NCBI GenBank assembly: GCA_016218095.1
Contig: JACREV010000256.1
Coordinates: 1-5,888 of the forward strand
Direction of reading: 5' to 3'
Origin: Deltaproteobacteria bacterium
GTDB lineage: Bacteria; Desulfobacterota; GWC2-55-46
Length of the DNA stretch: 5,888 bases
The notes beneath the pieces were generated by a model that saw only the letters and a list, made by a program, of their open reading frames with translations, did no database searches and was not told the DNA's origin. The position numbers were made by a program, and so were the translations under genes. Positions 5,557-5,888 of this stretch are shown in pieces (position 1 is the first letter of the stretch; each line of letters starts with the position of its first letter).

Positions 5557-5888
5557 TGGCGCTCGACCCGGGGATAGTCTCAACGGCAAAGGAGAGGGCC
5601 GAGGGGCTGTTCGCCAAGGGGATGTACAGGGAGGCGCTCTCCACCTACGAGAAGATAAAGTCATACGGCGAGAAGGACCCGCGGATCTATCTCCGCATGG
5701 GGGACATCGCCCGCAAGGACAACGACGACAAGGCCGCGGTCGTTCACTACAAGAGCGCGGCGGGCGCCTTCGGAAGGCTCGGGTTCGTCATCAAGGCGAT
5801 AGCCGTATGCAAGATGATCATAAACATAGACCCCTCGGAAGAGGCGGTACAGAATAAACTCGCGGAATTATGCGCCGGGCAGGGGCAG
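5556..5888 (+). CDS. TPR-repeat protein, 3' end missing
   Basis: The reading frame starts at the ATG 5556-5558, whose A is the last base of the permease stop (TAATG), and stays open for 111 codons to the window edge. The one-base overlap with only a weak upstream Shine-Dalgarno suggests translational coupling. The product starts MALDPGIVSTAKERAEGLFA and is helical and charged, with no signal peptide or membrane segment, so it is probably cytoplasmic. Three tetratricopeptide-like helix pairs can be traced: about 11-40 (GLFAKGMYREALSTYEKI), 44-73 (IYLRMGDIARK...AVVHYKSA) and 77-106 (FVIKAIAVCKMIINIDP...LAEL). The KAIAVCKMI-x-x-IDP segment recalls deltaproteobacterial proteins with N-terminal TPRs and a C-terminal cyclic-nucleotide-binding domain. 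That C-terminus is outside the window, so this is only a suggestion. Its partner and role are unknown; the coupling points to a link with lipoprotein export or envelope assembly. Confidence 0.85.
   Translation, partial: MALDPGIVSTAKERAEGLFAKGMYREALSTYEKIKSYGEKDPRIYLRMGDIARKDNDDKAAVVHYKSAAGAFGRLGFVIKAIAVCKMIINIDPSEEAVQNKLAELCAGQGQ

Overview
The window looks like a GC-rich chromosomal segment of a Gram-negative bacterium. The best guess is a member of the Desulfobacterota (former Deltaproteobacteria) or a neighbouring phylum. The Gram-negative call rests on an outer-membrane lipoprotein export permease (LolC/LolE family). The lineage guess rests on three things: a lysS-lolC neighbourhood that I recall from deltaproteobacteria such as Geobacter, frequent ATA (Ile) and AGG (Arg) codons despite the high GC, and intergenic gaps full of palindromic elements. 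No marker in the window fixes the taxonomy.

All five genes lie on the plus strand. They are: (1) the C-terminal two-thirds of an AcuC-type, class I-like zinc deacetylase, cut by the left edge; (2) a complete alanine dehydrogenase (ald); (3) a complete class II lysyl-tRNA synthetase (lysS), read here from a GTG at 2469; (4) a complete LolC/LolE-family permease; and (5) the first 111 codons of a TPR protein whose ATG overlaps the permease stop codon and which runs off the right edge. Genes 1 and 2 are metabolic or regulatory: protein or small-molecule deacetylation, and NAD-dependent alanine/pyruvate exchange. Gene 3 is translation housekeeping. Genes 4 and 5 form a translationally coupled pair linked to envelope biogenesis.

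The three large gaps (783-988, 2084-2468 and 3945-4293) contain no convincing gene but are rich in inverted repeats. The first holds a C/T-rich palindromic repeat, and a 15-base stretch of it recurs inverted in the third gap. The second holds a sigma70-like promoter, a composite palindromic element and a long near-continuous hairpin just ahead of lysS. The third holds several hairpins and a 121-bp MITE-like element with 15-base terminal inverted repeats, ending five bases before the Shine-Dalgarno of the lol permease.

I see no clear sign of a new defence, biosynthetic or mobile system. The coding part is ordinary core genome. What deserves a second look is the intergenic architecture and the TPR gene coupled to the lipoprotein exporter.
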